DNA of 64,000 bases from Bacteroidales bacterium UBA5536. Lineage in GTDB: Bacteria; Bacteroidota; Bacteroidia; Bacteroidales; F082. The notes below the pieces were generated by a model. That model made no database searches. It saw only the letters and a list, made by a program, of their open reading frames with translations, and was not told the origin of the DNA. Each line of letters begins with the position of its first letter. Positions within the stretch are counted from its first letter, which is position 1. Below, in pieces: positions 26,276 to 35,292 of this stretch. The stretch lies in NCBI GenBank assembly GCA_002426795.1, contig DINQ01000010.1, positions 186,001 to 250,000 of the forward strand, in the 5' to 3' direction. Made by a program: the position numbers and the translations under genes.

Positions 26276-26316
26276 CAATTCGATGTGAAAAAATACAAAT
26301 ACTATACCAAAAATTC

Positions 26317-27789
26317 ATGGCAAAAGAATTAACCACACGCGAAGATAATTATTCTCAATGGTACAACGACCTTGTAACCAAAGCTGACTTGGCAGAAAAC
26401 TCAGCTGTTAGGGGTTGTATGGTGATCAAACCGCACGGATATGCCATCTGGGAAAGAATGCAACAGGCTTTGGATAAGATGTTTAAGGATACAGGGCATG
26501 AAAATGCTTATTTTCCTTTGTTTATACCTAAATCTTTTTTTAGCAAAGAAGCTAGTCACGTTGAGGGTTTCGCAAAAGAATGTGCAGTGGTAACACATTA
26601 CAGATTAAAAAATGATCCCAACGGAAAAGGTATTATCGTTGATGAAGATGCCAAGCTCGAGGAAGAATTGATTGTGAGGCCAACTTCAGAGACAATCATC
26701 TGGGATACATACCGCAACTGGATTCAAAGCTACCGTGATTTGCCGCTATTGATCAATCAATGGGCAAACGTCGTTCGTTGGGAGATGCGCACCCGGTTGT
26801 TTTTGCGCACCGCCGAGTTTCTCTGGCAGGAAGGCCATACAGCCCATGCTACCATGGAAGAGGCTGTGGCCGAAGCTGAACAAATGCTGCGTGTTTATGC
26901 CGAATTTGCTGAAGAGTGGATGGCTGTTCCTGTTTTGCGAGGCGTTAAATCGCCAAATGAACGTTTTGCTGGTGCCATCGAAACCTATTGTATAGAGGCT
27001 CTGATGCAGGATGGAAAGGCGCTACAGGCGGGTACTTCGCATTTCCTCGGGCAAAATTTCGCCAAGGCTTTCGACGTGAAGTTCCTAAACAAGGAAAACA
27101 AACAGGAGTTTGTTTGGGCCACATCATGGGGCGTTTCGACCCGGTTGATGGGCGCTTTGATCATGTCGCACTCTGATGACAATGGCTTGGTTTTACCTCC
27201 AAAACTAGCTCCTATACAGGTAGTTATCGTGCCTATTTACAGAAATGAAGAGCAGTTTGATCAGCTGTCAGAAAAGGCTCACGAGATCAAAAAGCTGCTT
27301 GAATCCAGAGGTATTCGGGTTAAATTTGATAACCGTACTACGCAAAAGCCTGGGTATAAGTTTGCAGAATGGGAACTCAAAGGAGTACCGGTTCGTCTTG
27401 CTATTGGGCCACGCGATTTGGAAAACAACTCTGTTGAAGTTGCCCGCAGAGATACGCTTGAGAAGGAATCGTTGCAGTTGCAAAACATCGATCAGAAAGT
27501 GGCTAACCTGCTTGAGCAGATTCAAAAAAACCTATTCCAAAAAGCACTTGATTTTAGAAATGAAAACACCTTTAAAGTCGATACCTGGGATGAGTTTGAA
27601 GCCCGAATTGAAAAAGGAGGTTTTGTAATGGCACATTGGGATGGAACCCCCGAAACTGAGCAAAAAATCAAGGAAAAGACTAAAGCCACGATCCGCCTGA
27701 TTCCAATAGAAGGAGCCAAAGAAAAAGGTAAATGTATCCTCACAGGGAACCCTAGTGAACAAAGGGTATATTTTGCCAAAGCTTATTAG
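26317..27789 (+). CDS. proS: Prolyl-tRNA synthetase (archaeal/eukaryote-like short type)
   Basis: A 490-residue class II aminoacyl-tRNA synthetase that charges tRNA-Pro. Class II motif 2 (RWEMRTRLFLRTAEFLWQEG) and motif 3 (GVSTRLMGALIMSHSDDNG) are clear. An anticodon-binding domain follows (about 285-390), with a C-terminal zinc-domain-like extension ending in tyrosine (RVYFAKAY), typical of the type without the bacterial editing insertion. This short form is usual in Bacteroidota. It is monocistronic, with a well-spaced promoter and a terminator at 27811-27842. Confidence 0.97.
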   Translation: MAKELTTREDNYSQWYNDLVTKADLAENSAVRGCMVIKPHGYAIWERMQQALDKMFKDTGHENAYFPLFIPKSFFSKEASHVEGFAKECAVVTHYRLKNDPNGKGIIVDEDAKLEEELIVRPTSETIIWDTYRNWIQSYRDLPLLINQWANVVRWEMRTRLFLRTAEFLWQEGHTAHATMEEAVAEAEQMLRVYAEFAEEWMAVPVLRGVKSPNERFAGAIETYCIEALMQDGKALQAGTSHFLGQNFAKAFDVKFLNKENKQEFVWATSWGVSTRLMGALIMSHSDDNGLVLPPKLAPIQVVIVPIYRNEEQFDQLSEKAHEIKKLLESRGIRVKFDNRTTQKPGYKFAEWELKGVPVRLAIGPRDLENNSVEVARRDTLEKESLQLQNIDQKVANLLEQIQKNLFQKALDFRNENTFKVDTWDEFEARIEKGGFVMAHWDGTPETEQKIKEKTKATIRLIPIEGAKEKGKCILTGNPSEQRVYFAKAY

Positions 27790-27810
27790 TTCGAAACTTA
27801 AGACGAAATG

Positions 27811-27842
27811 AGGCTTGCGGAGTTTTCTGCAAGCCTTTTTTT
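27811..27842 (+). terminator. Terminator of proS
   Basis: AGGCTTGC pairs with GCAAGCCT around a 10-base loop, followed by seven T. It directly abuts the stop codon of the convergent DUF2807 gene. Confidence 0.88.
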
Positions 27843-28581
27843 ATGGAAGAGGAATCAATTCGCCGCTTCCATTTTTACTCAGACTTATTGTCGGATTGCC
27901 TCTGTAATAAACGTTTCCGATGCTGCTGATTGTTACACCCAGGCCAACATTTGCCTGCACGTAAGTGTTATTGGTACTTTTGTTTTCAAGATAATTATAG
28001 GTTGTTATCAGATCTGAAGCATTAATTGGGCCATAACTGGCCTGGTAGATGTAGTTGACCTGAGAAAAACCGCTAACTTCAAGATTTGCAGTTCCGTAAT
28101 GAAAGTTGAGCCGTGATACCGCCGTTTGAAGCTCAAGTTGGATCAGTCCTGCACCTTCATAAATATTGATTTGAAAACTGTCGGTATTGACAATTTTGCT
28201 AAGGCAGGTCAAGTCGCCAACAGAGCGATATTCTATGCTGTCGAGCTTTTGGAAATAGACCTTCGCAACCAATGGTTGACTATAGCTTCTAACGAAATTG
28301 CAGCTGGCAACATTACTGATAATCAGCACTGAATCGATAACTTCTGTTTTTATCTTATCGATCAGGTTTGTCCCTGCTATCACTTCAACTTTTGGGTCTA
28401 ACCCTTCAATCAGTTCAACGTCAACATTATCCAGCATCATTATGGCAGTAAAAGCACTGAGGTCTCTGACGTCAGAAACCGTATTCCCAGTCTTGGTAAA
28501 ACAGTCGCCAGGGCTCTTCGAGCATGCTGATAGAAGAACAGCAATCAACAAGATGATAAAATAGATATGTCTTTTTTGCAT
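27841..28581 (-). CDS. DUF2807 (GIN domain) lipoprotein
   Basis: A 246-residue lipoprotein. The signal sequence MQKRHIYFIILLIAVLLSAC has its lipidated Cys at residue 20. The rest is a right-handed beta-helix-like domain of the DUF2807 / head GIN family: VRDLSAFTAIMMLDNVDVELIEG near the start, then repeated short beta runs to the C-terminal LSKNGSGELIPLP. These proteins are common in Bacteroidota envelopes and their function is unknown. It is the second gene of an operon with the PagL-like gene (4-base gap), which suggests an outer-membrane location. The ATG at 28581 is preferred because it begins the signal sequence. Confidence 0.88.
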   Translation of the reverse strand: MQKRHIYFIILLIAVLLSACSKSPGDCFTKTGNTVSDVRDLSAFTAIMMLDNVDVELIEGLDPKVEVIAGTNLIDKIKTEVIDSVLIISNVASCNFVRSYSQPLVAKVYFQKLDSIEYRSVGDLTCLSKIVNTDSFQINIYEGAGLIQLELQTAVSRLNFHYGTANLEVSGFSQVNYIYQASYGPINASDLITTYNYLENKSTNNTYVQANVGLGVTISSIGNVYYRGNPTISLSKNGSGELIPLP

Positions 28582-28585
28582 GCGT

Positions 28586-29719
28586 CTAATAATATTTAAA
28601 ATCAAGGCGATAGCCAAATCCAACACCAATGTAATCTGCTTTTCCGAAGTGGGCAGTGAGCGACAGCGTTGTAAAAAAGTTGGAACTTAATAATTGCTTA
28701 ATGGCCAGTTTTTGGTAAACATAACCTTCACTCAGTTCGGCACCGCCAATATGTGACCCGATGTTAAACAGAAACGAAGTTCTGTCCAGTAGCATTTCAT
28801 AGGCCACATTGACTCCCGGTTTGGCTAAATCCCAGTTGTTTTTGTAGGTGATATTTTTGCGCTCCAAAACCCCAGCGTCTGACCCATCATAAGTCAGGTC
28901 GAATCCCAGTCCAATTTTGCTCCGCATCGAAATTTGTTTCATGGCATTGATGGCCATGTTATAAATCATGTGTCGCTGACCTGTTTCCTGACTCATGTCT
29001 TTAATTCCTGTAACAGCTTGTAATTCAATTGAAAACCACTTTTTCCCATCAAACTCGAATAAATATAATTCTGGGAGTAGCTTTTTGTCGAGATATGGAT
29101 TTGGCTTGCGTAAAAACCAGGACCAGCCAGTATTTACTGTGAAAATGTTTAAACCAAAATTGGGCGTTTTGGTCGATCCATTCGAGAAATGTGTTAATCC
29201 GGTCGAAACAACCCAGGTGCTTCTTTTATCCACTTTGAGTCTGTAATCAAAATACATGCTCACAGCAATGTTCAAGTGAGAACCAATGGCAAAATTCTGA
29301 TAATTATACACGGGGTCGAATCGATTGGTCAGATAGCCCAGGCCTACGCCCATTTTAAAGTTGAGGCTATGCTGCATATCATGGTTCAGGGGAAAATTTA
29401 TAAAGGGATACAGCGCATAAGCTTCCCCAATTGCCACAAATTTACCCAGTTGCGAATGCCAGAATGAAAGTCCAATCATTGGATAACGGTATAATGATTC
29501 CCATTTTTTCTGACCAAAAGTTACCCTCTGCAAACTGATTTCGAAGGCCGGAAAATGCGCGTCGAAGCGCCGCATTTCAAAATGATGCTGTAGAAAAATT
29601 CCGTAGTGAATCCTGCCTTCCAACTTAAAGTTCAAGCGCGATGGAGGAGGGCCTCCCTGCGAAAAACCTTTCAATGACAATAGCATAAAAAGAATAACCA
29701 ACTGTTTGAAGTAGGACAT
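28586..29719 (-). CDS. Acyloxyacyl hydrolase / PagL-like lipid A deacylase
   Basis: A 377-residue outer-membrane protein with signal peptide (MSYFKQLVILFMLLSLKGFSQ) and beta-barrel character. The PagL-type catalytic pair is visible as H177-x-S179-N in STGLTHFSNGS, after a GVGLGYLTNRFDP strand motif. PagL enzymes remove the 3-O-acyl chain of lipid A and so change outer-membrane immune and barrier properties. The protein is larger than Pseudomonas PagL, as is common in Bacteroidota. The start at 29719 is supported by the TATATTTG box at 29747-29754. It is the first gene of an operon with the DUF2807 lipoprotein. Confidence 0.82.
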   Translation of the reverse strand: MSYFKQLVILFMLLSLKGFSQGGPPPSRLNFKLEGRIHYGIFLQHHFEMRRFDAHFPAFEISLQRVTFGQKKWESLYRYPMIGLSFWHSQLGKFVAIGEAYALYPFINFPLNHDMQHSLNFKMGVGLGYLTNRFDPVYNYQNFAIGSHLNIAVSMYFDYRLKVDKRSTWVVSTGLTHFSNGSTKTPNFGLNIFTVNTGWSWFLRKPNPYLDKKLLPELYLFEFDGKKWFSIELQAVTGIKDMSQETGQRHMIYNMAINAMKQISMRSKIGLGFDLTYDGSDAGVLERKNITYKNNWDLAKPGVNVAYEMLLDRTSFLFNIGSHIGGAELSEGYVYQKLAIKQLLSSNFFTTLSLTAHFGKADYIGVGFGYRLDFKYY

Positions 29720-29746
29720 AATGTGGCCGCCAGTGTTTTGAGTGGA

Positions 29747-29754
29747 CAAATATA
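29747..29754 (-). promoter_or_regulatory. Promoter -7 box (TATATTTG) of the PagL-like/DUF2807 operon
   Basis: TATATTTG on the minus strand, 27 bases before ATG 29719. Its TTG is in frame and imitates a longer gene start. Confidence 0.6.
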
Positions 29755-29832
29755 GGCATTTGCCATTGCTGGCATAACTGTGAAATGTCAGTTAATTCTG
29801 CATTATGGAAGGACTGCCTCGACCGAATCCAT

Positions 29833-29840
29833 TACTTTTG
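29833..29840 (+). promoter_or_regulatory. mazG promoter -7 box (TACTTTTG)
   Basis: TACTTTTG fits TAnnTTTG and lies 104 bases before mazG, giving a leader of about 100 nucleotides in which no riboswitch-like structure was recognised. Confidence 0.45.
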
Positions 29841-29944
29841 TACAAAATTGATCAAATGAAATATCTATCTGATAGTTTTGTGCCAACCTTGAATCATTAA
29901 TAATAGATATTTCAACAGACCAATTAAATCAAAACTTATTACAC

Positions 29945-30715
29945 ATGAAAGAAAAACTTGAGGCTTTTGGGCGGTTGTTGACTATCATGGATGAGCTCAG
30001 GAAAGGTTGCCCATGGGATCGGGAGCAAACAATTGAAAGCCTGAGGCACCTCACCATAGAAGAAACCTATGAATTGAGTGACGCCATTTTAAATAATGAT
30101 CTTGAGGAAGTTAAAAAGGAACTTGGCGATTTGATGCTTCATTTGGTGTTTTATGCAAAAATCGGAGATGAGCAAAATGCCTTTGACATCAAAGATGTGC
30201 TTGATGGAATTTCGGAGAAGCTGATTGTCAGGCATCCCCATATTTATGGAGAGGTGAAAGTTAATAATTCCGGTGATGTAAAGGAAAACTGGGAGCGCAT
30301 CAAACTGAAAGAAGGCAAGAAGTCAGTTTTACAAGGAGTTCCAAATAGTTTGCCAGCCTTACTGAAATCGTACCGTATGCAGGAAAAGGCGGGAGGTGTT
30401 GGTTTTGAATGGCGACGCACTGAAGATGTCTGGGAAAAAGTGCAGGAAGAGCTCAATGAGTTGCACCATGAAGTGGTAAACAATGCTGGGGTTGAGCATT
30501 TGGAAGACGAGTTTGGCGATTTGATGTTTGCCCTTGTCAATTATGCACGGTATCTCAATATTAATCCGGAAGATGCCCTTGAAAAAACAAACAAAAAGTT
30601 TAAACGCAGGTTTACCTACATCGAAGAAATGGCAACCGAAAAAGGGAAAAATCTGCACGAAATGACGCTAGAAGAGATGGATGCCCTCTGGAATGAAGCC
30701 AAAACACATGAATAA
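29945..30715 (+). CDS. mazG: Nucleoside triphosphate pyrophosphohydrolase MazG
   Basis: A 256-residue house-cleaning enzyme that hydrolyses (d)NTPs, including damaged ones, to monophosphates and pyrophosphate. It has two MazG domains. The N-terminal one contains LRKGCPWDREQTIESLRHL and the acidic EETYELSDAI / ELGDLMLHLVFYAKI motifs. The C-terminal one contains EELNELHHEV and EDEFGDLMFALVNYARYL. Mg-binding Glu/Asp residues are conserved. Length and order match the E. coli protein. Its stop overlaps the PAP2 gene start by 8 bases, so both are probably translated together. Confidence 0.96.
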   Translation: MKEKLEAFGRLLTIMDELRKGCPWDREQTIESLRHLTIEETYELSDAILNNDLEEVKKELGDLMLHLVFYAKIGDEQNAFDIKDVLDGISEKLIVRHPHIYGEVKVNNSGDVKENWERIKLKEGKKSVLQGVPNSLPALLKSYRMQEKAGGVGFEWRRTEDVWEKVQEELNELHHEVVNNAGVEHLEDEFGDLMFALVNYARYLNINPEDALEKTNKKFKRRFTYIEEMATEKGKNLHEMTLEEMDALWNEAKTHE

Positions 30716-31592
30716 CATCTTGCAGAAGTTTACATTTGGATTTTTTGTGTTGCTTCTGCTTGCTGGAAATATTGATAAATGTGCTGCTCAGGATAGTTGC
30801 AATGTGCAACCTGATATTCATTATTTGTTGAGCTATTGGCACTCAACTATCACAACGGCATCGCAACCATTGCATTACAAAGCAAAGGATTGGCTGATAG
30901 CAGGAGCCGTTATCGGAATGACGGCTGTAGCTTACACCCAGGACGATGTTATTTTTCCTTTTTTCGATAGCCAGTTCAATCCAAAGCAACAACAAAATTT
31001 TACCAAGTTTACCGATGCTTTTGGAAGTGGACTTCTATCCATGCCACTTTTAGGTGGAATGTATCTGATTGGACGTAAGAATGATAACTGCCGGTTGCAG
31101 GAAGCTTCACTTGCTGGTTTGCAGGCTTTTGTACTGAGCGCAGGTGCAGCATTTGTTCTGAAAGAGTTAACGCAGCGACCTCGGCCAAATCAATTGGCAG
31201 AAGCAAGTAAATGGTATGGGCCCTTCACCGGCCATTCAAACACGGCCTTTCCATCAGGACACAGCATGCGTGCTTTTGCCTTGGCAACAGTTTTAGCGGG
31301 ATATTATTCTGATAAAATTTGGGTTGGAATTGGTGCGTACTCGCTGGCAAGTCTCACGGCAGCCGGACGTTTATTGAGCGGCGAACATTGGCCTTCGGAT
31401 GTTGTAGCCGGAGCTGTCTTGGGTTATTTTGTGGGTAGAGGCGTGTTATGGGCAAACCGCCAAATCAAATCTCAAAGCCAATTGACTTTCAAACCGCTTA
31501 TCAATGAGAATGGATTGGGTTTGGCCTTTATGCTTAATAAAAAAACCGCTACAAAGCGCAGCGGTTTTCAACAATCTTTACTTCATTATTAA
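30708..31592 (+). CDS. PAP2 superfamily phosphatase, secreted/periplasmic
   Basis: A 294-residue phosphatase with a signal peptide (MNNILQKFTFGFFVLLLLAGNIDKCAAQ). The three PAP2 motifs are in order: KELTQRPRPN, FPSGHSMRAFALA and GRLLSGEHWPSDVVAG. The catalytic His pair is in PSGH and GEHWPSD. Likely substrates are lipid phosphates or undecaprenyl pyrophosphate at the outer face of the inner membrane; which one is unknown. ATG 30708 overlaps the mazG stop and gives the signal peptide directly, so it is preferred over upstream in-frame starts inside mazG. The 3' end contains the terminator hairpin of the convergent ahpC gene. Confidence 0.88.
   Translation: MNNILQKFTFGFFVLLLLAGNIDKCAAQDSCNVQPDIHYLLSYWHSTITTASQPLHYKAKDWLIAGAVIGMTAVAYTQDDVIFPFFDSQFNPKQQQNFTKFTDAFGSGLLSMPLLGGMYLIGRKNDNCRLQEASLAGLQAFVLSAGAAFVLKELTQRPRPNQLAEASKWYGPFTGHSNTAFPSGHSMRAFALATVLAGYYSDKIWVGIGAYSLASLTAAGRLLSGEHWPSDVVAGAVLGYFVGRGVLWANRQIKSQSQLTFKPLINENGLGLAFMLNKKTATKRSGFQQSLLHY
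31541..31568 (-). terminator. ahpC terminator lying inside the end of the PAP2 gene
   Basis: AAAACCGCT (31542-31550) and AGCGGTTTT (31560-31568) form a 9-bp stem. On the minus strand the hairpin is followed by a T run. It lies 21 bases after the ahpC stop but within PAP2 codons. Confidence 0.8.
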
Positions 31593-32221
31593 TGTTTGCT
31601 GAGGTATTCGGCAACGCCTTCGTGTGATGCACTCATGGCTTCTTCGCCTGGTTTCCAGTTGGCAGGACACACTTCACCGTTTTCTTCAAAAAACTGCAAG
31701 GCATCTACCATTCTTAGGGCTTCATCAATGCTCCGTCCAAGTGGGAGATCATTTACGAGCTGATGACGCACAACACCTTGTTTGTCGATGAGAAACAAGC
31801 CGCGGTAGGCAACAGGTTCGCCATCAAATTCCATTTCACCGTCTTCGTTATAGTCAAACTCTCCAGCTAAAACATCAAAGTTGGTTGCAATAGTTTTGCT
31901 GAAATCGGCGACTAATGGATACGTAACACCTTGAATACCGCCCTTCTCTTTTGGGGTGTTCAACCATGCCCAATGCGAAAATTTAGAATCTACAGAGCAA
32001 CCAACAACGGCCACATTGCGTTCTTCAAACTCTTTCATTTTTTGTTGAAAAGCCAATAACTCTGTCGGACAAACAAAGGTAAAATCCATGGGATAGAAAA
32101 AGAAAACCACGTGTTTTTTCCCAATATATTGATCTAGCGAAAACTTTTCGACGAATTCACCACCATCAACAACTGCATCTGCCTCAAAGAGTGGGGCTTT
32201 TTTTCCAACTAAAACTGCCAT
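31589..32221 (-). CDS. ahpC: Peroxiredoxin (2-Cys, AhpC/Prx1 type)
   Basis: A 210-residue typical 2-Cys peroxiredoxin that reduces hydrogen peroxide and alkyl hydroperoxides. The peroxidatic Cys51 is in YPMDFTFVCPTE and the resolving Cys185 in GEVCPANWKPGE. The GG(I)QG and C-terminal YLSKH regions fit the overoxidation-sensitive Prx1-like subgroup. No ahpF lies next to it, so it probably uses thioredoxin or another reductase. It is monocistronic, with its own -7 box and terminator, and its last four bases overlap the convergent PAP2 gene. It suits an organism exposed to oxygen. Confidence 0.96.
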   Translation of the reverse strand: MAVLVGKKAPLFEADAVVDGGEFVEKFSLDQYIGKKHVVFFFYPMDFTFVCPTELLAFQQKMKEFEERNVAVVGCSVDSKFSHWAWLNTPKEKGGIQGVTYPLVADFSKTIATNFDVLAGEFDYNEDGEMEFDGEPVAYRGLFLIDKQGVVRHQLVNDLPLGRSIDEALRMVDALQFFEENGEVCPANWKPGEEAMSASHEGVAEYLSKH

Positions 32222-32264
32222 TATAATTTTTTTATGGTTTAAATAAATGTATTTTTCTAATCGG

Positions 32265-32272
32265 CAAAAATA
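32265..32272 (-). promoter_or_regulatory. ahpC promoter -7 box (TATTTTTG)
   Basis: TATTTTTG on the minus strand, 43 bases upstream of the ahpC ATG. No well-spaced -33 element was seen. Confidence 0.5.
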
Positions 32273-32343
32273 AGTATTTCAAAGGCGAATTAAAGTAATT
32301 TTTTGACTTTTTATCACAGAAATCACATAAACGCCAACACTCA

Positions 32344-33885
32344 TTACCGCTCAATCAATTCCGACTCAACAAAATTGAGTTTGTAGTTGTTTTGAAAATC
32401 AAACAAAGTAAGTCGGCGTAAATCATAATAATTGGTCCAGTAAGTTTTAAGAGCGCTGAAGTAGCCTTTTTTTGCATTGTCGTTATCAATTTGTGCATTG
32501 TTCAGCTCAAGAACATCATTCACTTTGCCGATCATATAGCGTTTCTGGGTGACATCAAAGCGTTTTTGAGCTACTGTATCAGCTTTGGCGGCAATGCGCA
32601 ACTGATTTTGTTGCATCCCAAACTGCATGACTTTGAGATAGATACTTTGCTCAAAATCGATTTTTTCTTGTTCGACTGAAGTTTTCACCAAATCTCTGTT
32701 TGATTCGGCCATTCTGATCCGGCCACGCGCCTGACCCCAATCGAGGATTGGAATGGTAATACCCAAAGATATTCGTTCTTCGTCGAGCGGGTTTTTATAC
32801 ACATCTGCAATCTGGTCTGCAGTTTGGGTTAATCCATAGGATGCATTCAAGGTGGCATCGAATCGGCCTTGCAAACGCGCCTGACTCACTTCACTTTCAG
32901 CCTCTAGCATGCGCCTTTCAAATGATAGTCCAGCGGAAGTGTTTGTGCGGGCCTCATCGATGGCTTCTTCTACATTGATGGCAAAATGAGGGGTATTGGC
33001 TGGTGGTATCAAAACGATGGGCTGGTCATCTTTTAACCGAAGATACGATTTAAAAGTAAAGAGCATATTTTGATAATCAAGGTCGGCATTTTCTACGGAG
33101 GCGTTGGCTCTTAGGAGATTCAGTTCGAGCTGAAGCAATTCGTTTTCGGCAATTTTACCCAAAACAAAGCGACCTTTGGCAATGTTATAAAGCGTGTCAT
33201 AATTGGCCTGATTTTTACGGGCAATTTCGCGCTCTACCTGCGCCATCAGCAGGTTGAAGAAGTGGTTGATGGCTGTTGTTGCAACTTGCTCGCGACTTTC
33301 GATATACTGTCTTTTGGCTTCTTCAAAACGCATCGGCTCTATTTTCTTATCCCATTTGTATGCATTGTAGCCAAAAATCGGTTGACTAAAACCAATGCTA
33401 AAAGGTGTTGACAGAAACTGACGTGTGGTTGTGTCGATGTAAAAGTTGTCCAGGCGCTGCAATCCAGTCTGAAGAAATACTTCGCCACCGGTCAACCCAA
33501 CTTTTTGTCGCAATGAAAGAGCGGCTGAGTAACGCGAAAGTTTTCTGTCCTGGTAACTTTCGCTTCCGTCTGACTGTGTGATGGCATCAATGGAACGGGT
33601 GAAATTGGGTAAAGTGCCATCTAGCGTCATGTTGGGTAGGTAGCCAGCTCTAAAACTGCGATATTCCCAATAGCTCCTCCTGAAACGATGGACATTGATC
33701 AGCGCATCGGGCGAGCGCTCCTGGGCCAGGCGGATCACTTCATCCAGCGAAAGGTATTGTGCAGTGTCGGCTCCATATTGCATAACTTGACCGTATGAAG
33801 TTCCTGAAAGACTTAGCAGCAGGAACAAACCGATGAAAACCCGATTCACTGCCTTTAAAACTCTTATTTGAAAAAACTTTTTCAT
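32344..33885 (-). CDS. TolC family outer membrane efflux protein
   Basis: A 513-residue outer-membrane channel of the OEP/TolC family. A signal peptide (MKKFFQIRVLKAVNRVFIGLFLLLSLSG...) is followed by two OEP repeats with long coiled-coil helices, as in EVIRLAQERSPDALI (start of the first) and the ESEVSQARLQGRFDATLNASYG region (second repeat). It is the last gene of a minus-strand set adaptor-permease-TolC (31-base gap from the permease), so it forms the outer-membrane exit of that export system. The ATG at 33885 is chosen because it starts the signal peptide. Confidence 0.92.
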   Translation of the reverse strand: MKKFFQIRVLKAVNRVFIGLFLLLSLSGTSYGQVMQYGADTAQYLSLDEVIRLAQERSPDALINVHRFRRSYWEYRSFRAGYLPNMTLDGTLPNFTRSIDAITQSDGSESYQDRKLSRYSAALSLRQKVGLTGGEVFLQTGLQRLDNFYIDTTTRQFLSTPFSIGFSQPIFGYNAYKWDKKIEPMRFEEAKRQYIESREQVATTAINHFFNLLMAQVEREIARKNQANYDTLYNIAKGRFVLGKIAENELLQLELNLLRANASVENADLDYQNMLFTFKSYLRLKDDQPIVLIPPANTPHFAINVEEAIDEARTNTSAGLSFERRMLEAESEVSQARLQGRFDATLNASYGLTQTADQIADVYKNPLDEERISLGITIPILDWGQARGRIRMAESNRDLVKTSVEQEKIDFEQSIYLKVMQFGMQQNQLRIAAKADTVAQKRFDVTQKRYMIGKVNDVLELNNAQIDNDNAKKGYFSALKTYWTNYYDLRRLTLFDFQNNYKLNFVESELIER

Positions 33886-33916
33886 AATGCTTGTTTGTGT
33901 TTGGAAACCCCAGCCA

Positions 33917-35281
33917 TCAGTCGTGGCGAAGCGAGTCAACCGGATCTTGTTGCGCGGCTTTTCGGGCAGGTAAATAGCCAAATACTATGCCAACGGTTGC
34001 CGCCACACCAAACGAAATGATGATGCTCCAGGCTGAAACAATTGTCAAAATATCAGTTGTTTGCATAATGATACGGGCCATAACAACCCCTAAAAGAATG
34101 CCGAACAATCCACCACTGATACTGATTAGTGTAGCTTCGGATAAAAACTGAAAGATGATGTCTCGTTTGGTGGCGCCAATGGAACGACGAACACCAATTT
34201 CGCGAATACGTTCCATCACCGAAGCCAGCATGATATTCATGATACCTATACCGCCAACGAGTAAAGAAATCCCCGCTATTGCGCCCAATACAATGTTGAA
34301 GATATCTTTGGTTCGCTGCTCTTGCTTGAGCAACAATTCAGGAACAGTAATCTCAAAATCCTCCACATTCATGTGTCTCCGTTTCAGCATTTCGTTCAAT
34401 ATTTTTGTGGTGGCGCCTAGGTTTTCACTTTCATCTACCTGAACGACAATACGATCGAGCTGGTTATAGTTTGCATCTTCTTCGTCGGTTGAGCTACTCG
34501 AAAAAGACATCATGCTGTTGCCCGAAAAAACTACAGTTTCGCCGCCTCCGCTGATCGAACTTTCGTTGATGAGCGACCGATCCTTGAAACGCAGCAAGAC
34601 CGTTTGAATGGGGGCATAAATGTTGTTGTTGAAATCAGTGATACCAAGGTCTTCGACTGACTGTTTGCCGACTTTTTTGCTTTCGAGAACGCCAATGACT
34701 TTTAGCCAGATATTGCCACATTTGATTTGTTTCCCAATTGGGTCTTCGAGCGCGAAAAATTTGGTTTTTATAGCCGGACCAATGATGCAAACAGGGCTTC
34801 CATCAACAGTCTGTTCGGCCGAAAACATATTGCCTGAAGCGAGATTGAGGTTGAAAACCGTAAAAAAGTCAGGAGTTACACCATTTAATTTGGCCTGTTG
34901 GCGAATACCATCCTTGATGATGGATGTTTCGTAGGTTACTTCAGGACTAACGCGTGAAACCGTCGCAATAATTGACCTGATGCTTTCGGCATCGAGCAGG
35001 GTGAGTCCGGGAGAAAATTGTTTGCGTTGCTGTTTGCCATCCTCTTCTGAGCTCTGATCGCCAGAACCACTTTTCTCAAAATGTGCCTGCACAATAATGT
35101 TGTTTACACCCACCAGTTTGATTTGATCGAGGATTTCCTGCTGGGCGCCTTTTCCGATGGCCATCATGGCAATAACAGCTGCCACACCGAAAATAATGCC
35201 CAAAGCAGTAAGTATTGACCGGGAACGATTGGCGAAAACGGCCTCAAGTGCAACTTGTAGAATTTCCCAATATCTTTCCAT
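33917..35281 (-). CDS. MacB/FtsX-type ABC transporter permease, without ATPase domain
   Basis: A 454-residue ABC permease with the MacB fold: one N-terminal transmembrane helix (about 20-45, ILTALGIIFGVAAVIAM), a large periplasmic MacB_PCD domain (about 50-300), then three C-terminal FtsX helices. The FtsX part includes GIGIMNIMLASVMERIREIGVRR. Unlike E. coli MacB it has no fused nucleotide-binding domain, and none is encoded beside it. The downstream TolC and upstream HlyD-type adaptor make a MacAB-TolC-like tripartite exporter, driven by the periplasmic domain motion of this family. Substrate unknown: drug, peptide, lipoprotein or siderophore are all possible. Confidence 0.92.
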   Translation of the reverse strand: MERYWEILQVALEAVFANRSRSILTALGIIFGVAAVIAMMAIGKGAQQEILDQIKLVGVNNIIVQAHFEKSGSGDQSSEEDGKQQRKQFSPGLTLLDAESIRSIIATVSRVSPEVTYETSIIKDGIRQQAKLNGVTPDFFTVFNLNLASGNMFSAEQTVDGSPVCIIGPAIKTKFFALEDPIGKQIKCGNIWLKVIGVLESKKVGKQSVEDLGITDFNNNIYAPIQTVLLRFKDRSLINESSISGGGETVVFSGNSMMSFSSSSTDEEDANYNQLDRIVVQVDESENLGATTKILNEMLKRRHMNVEDFEITVPELLLKQEQRTKDIFNIVLGAIAGISLLVGGIGIMNIMLASVMERIREIGVRRSIGATKRDIIFQFLSEATLISISGGLFGILLGVVMARIIMQTTDILTIVSAWSIIISFGVAATVGIVFGYLPARKAAQQDPVDSLRHD

Positions 35282-35292
35282 ATTTTACCCGA

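Noticed and set aside
29841..29944. Riboswitch in the long mazG leader
   Set aside because: The leader is AT-rich with no conserved-looking stem or terminator/antiterminator pair.
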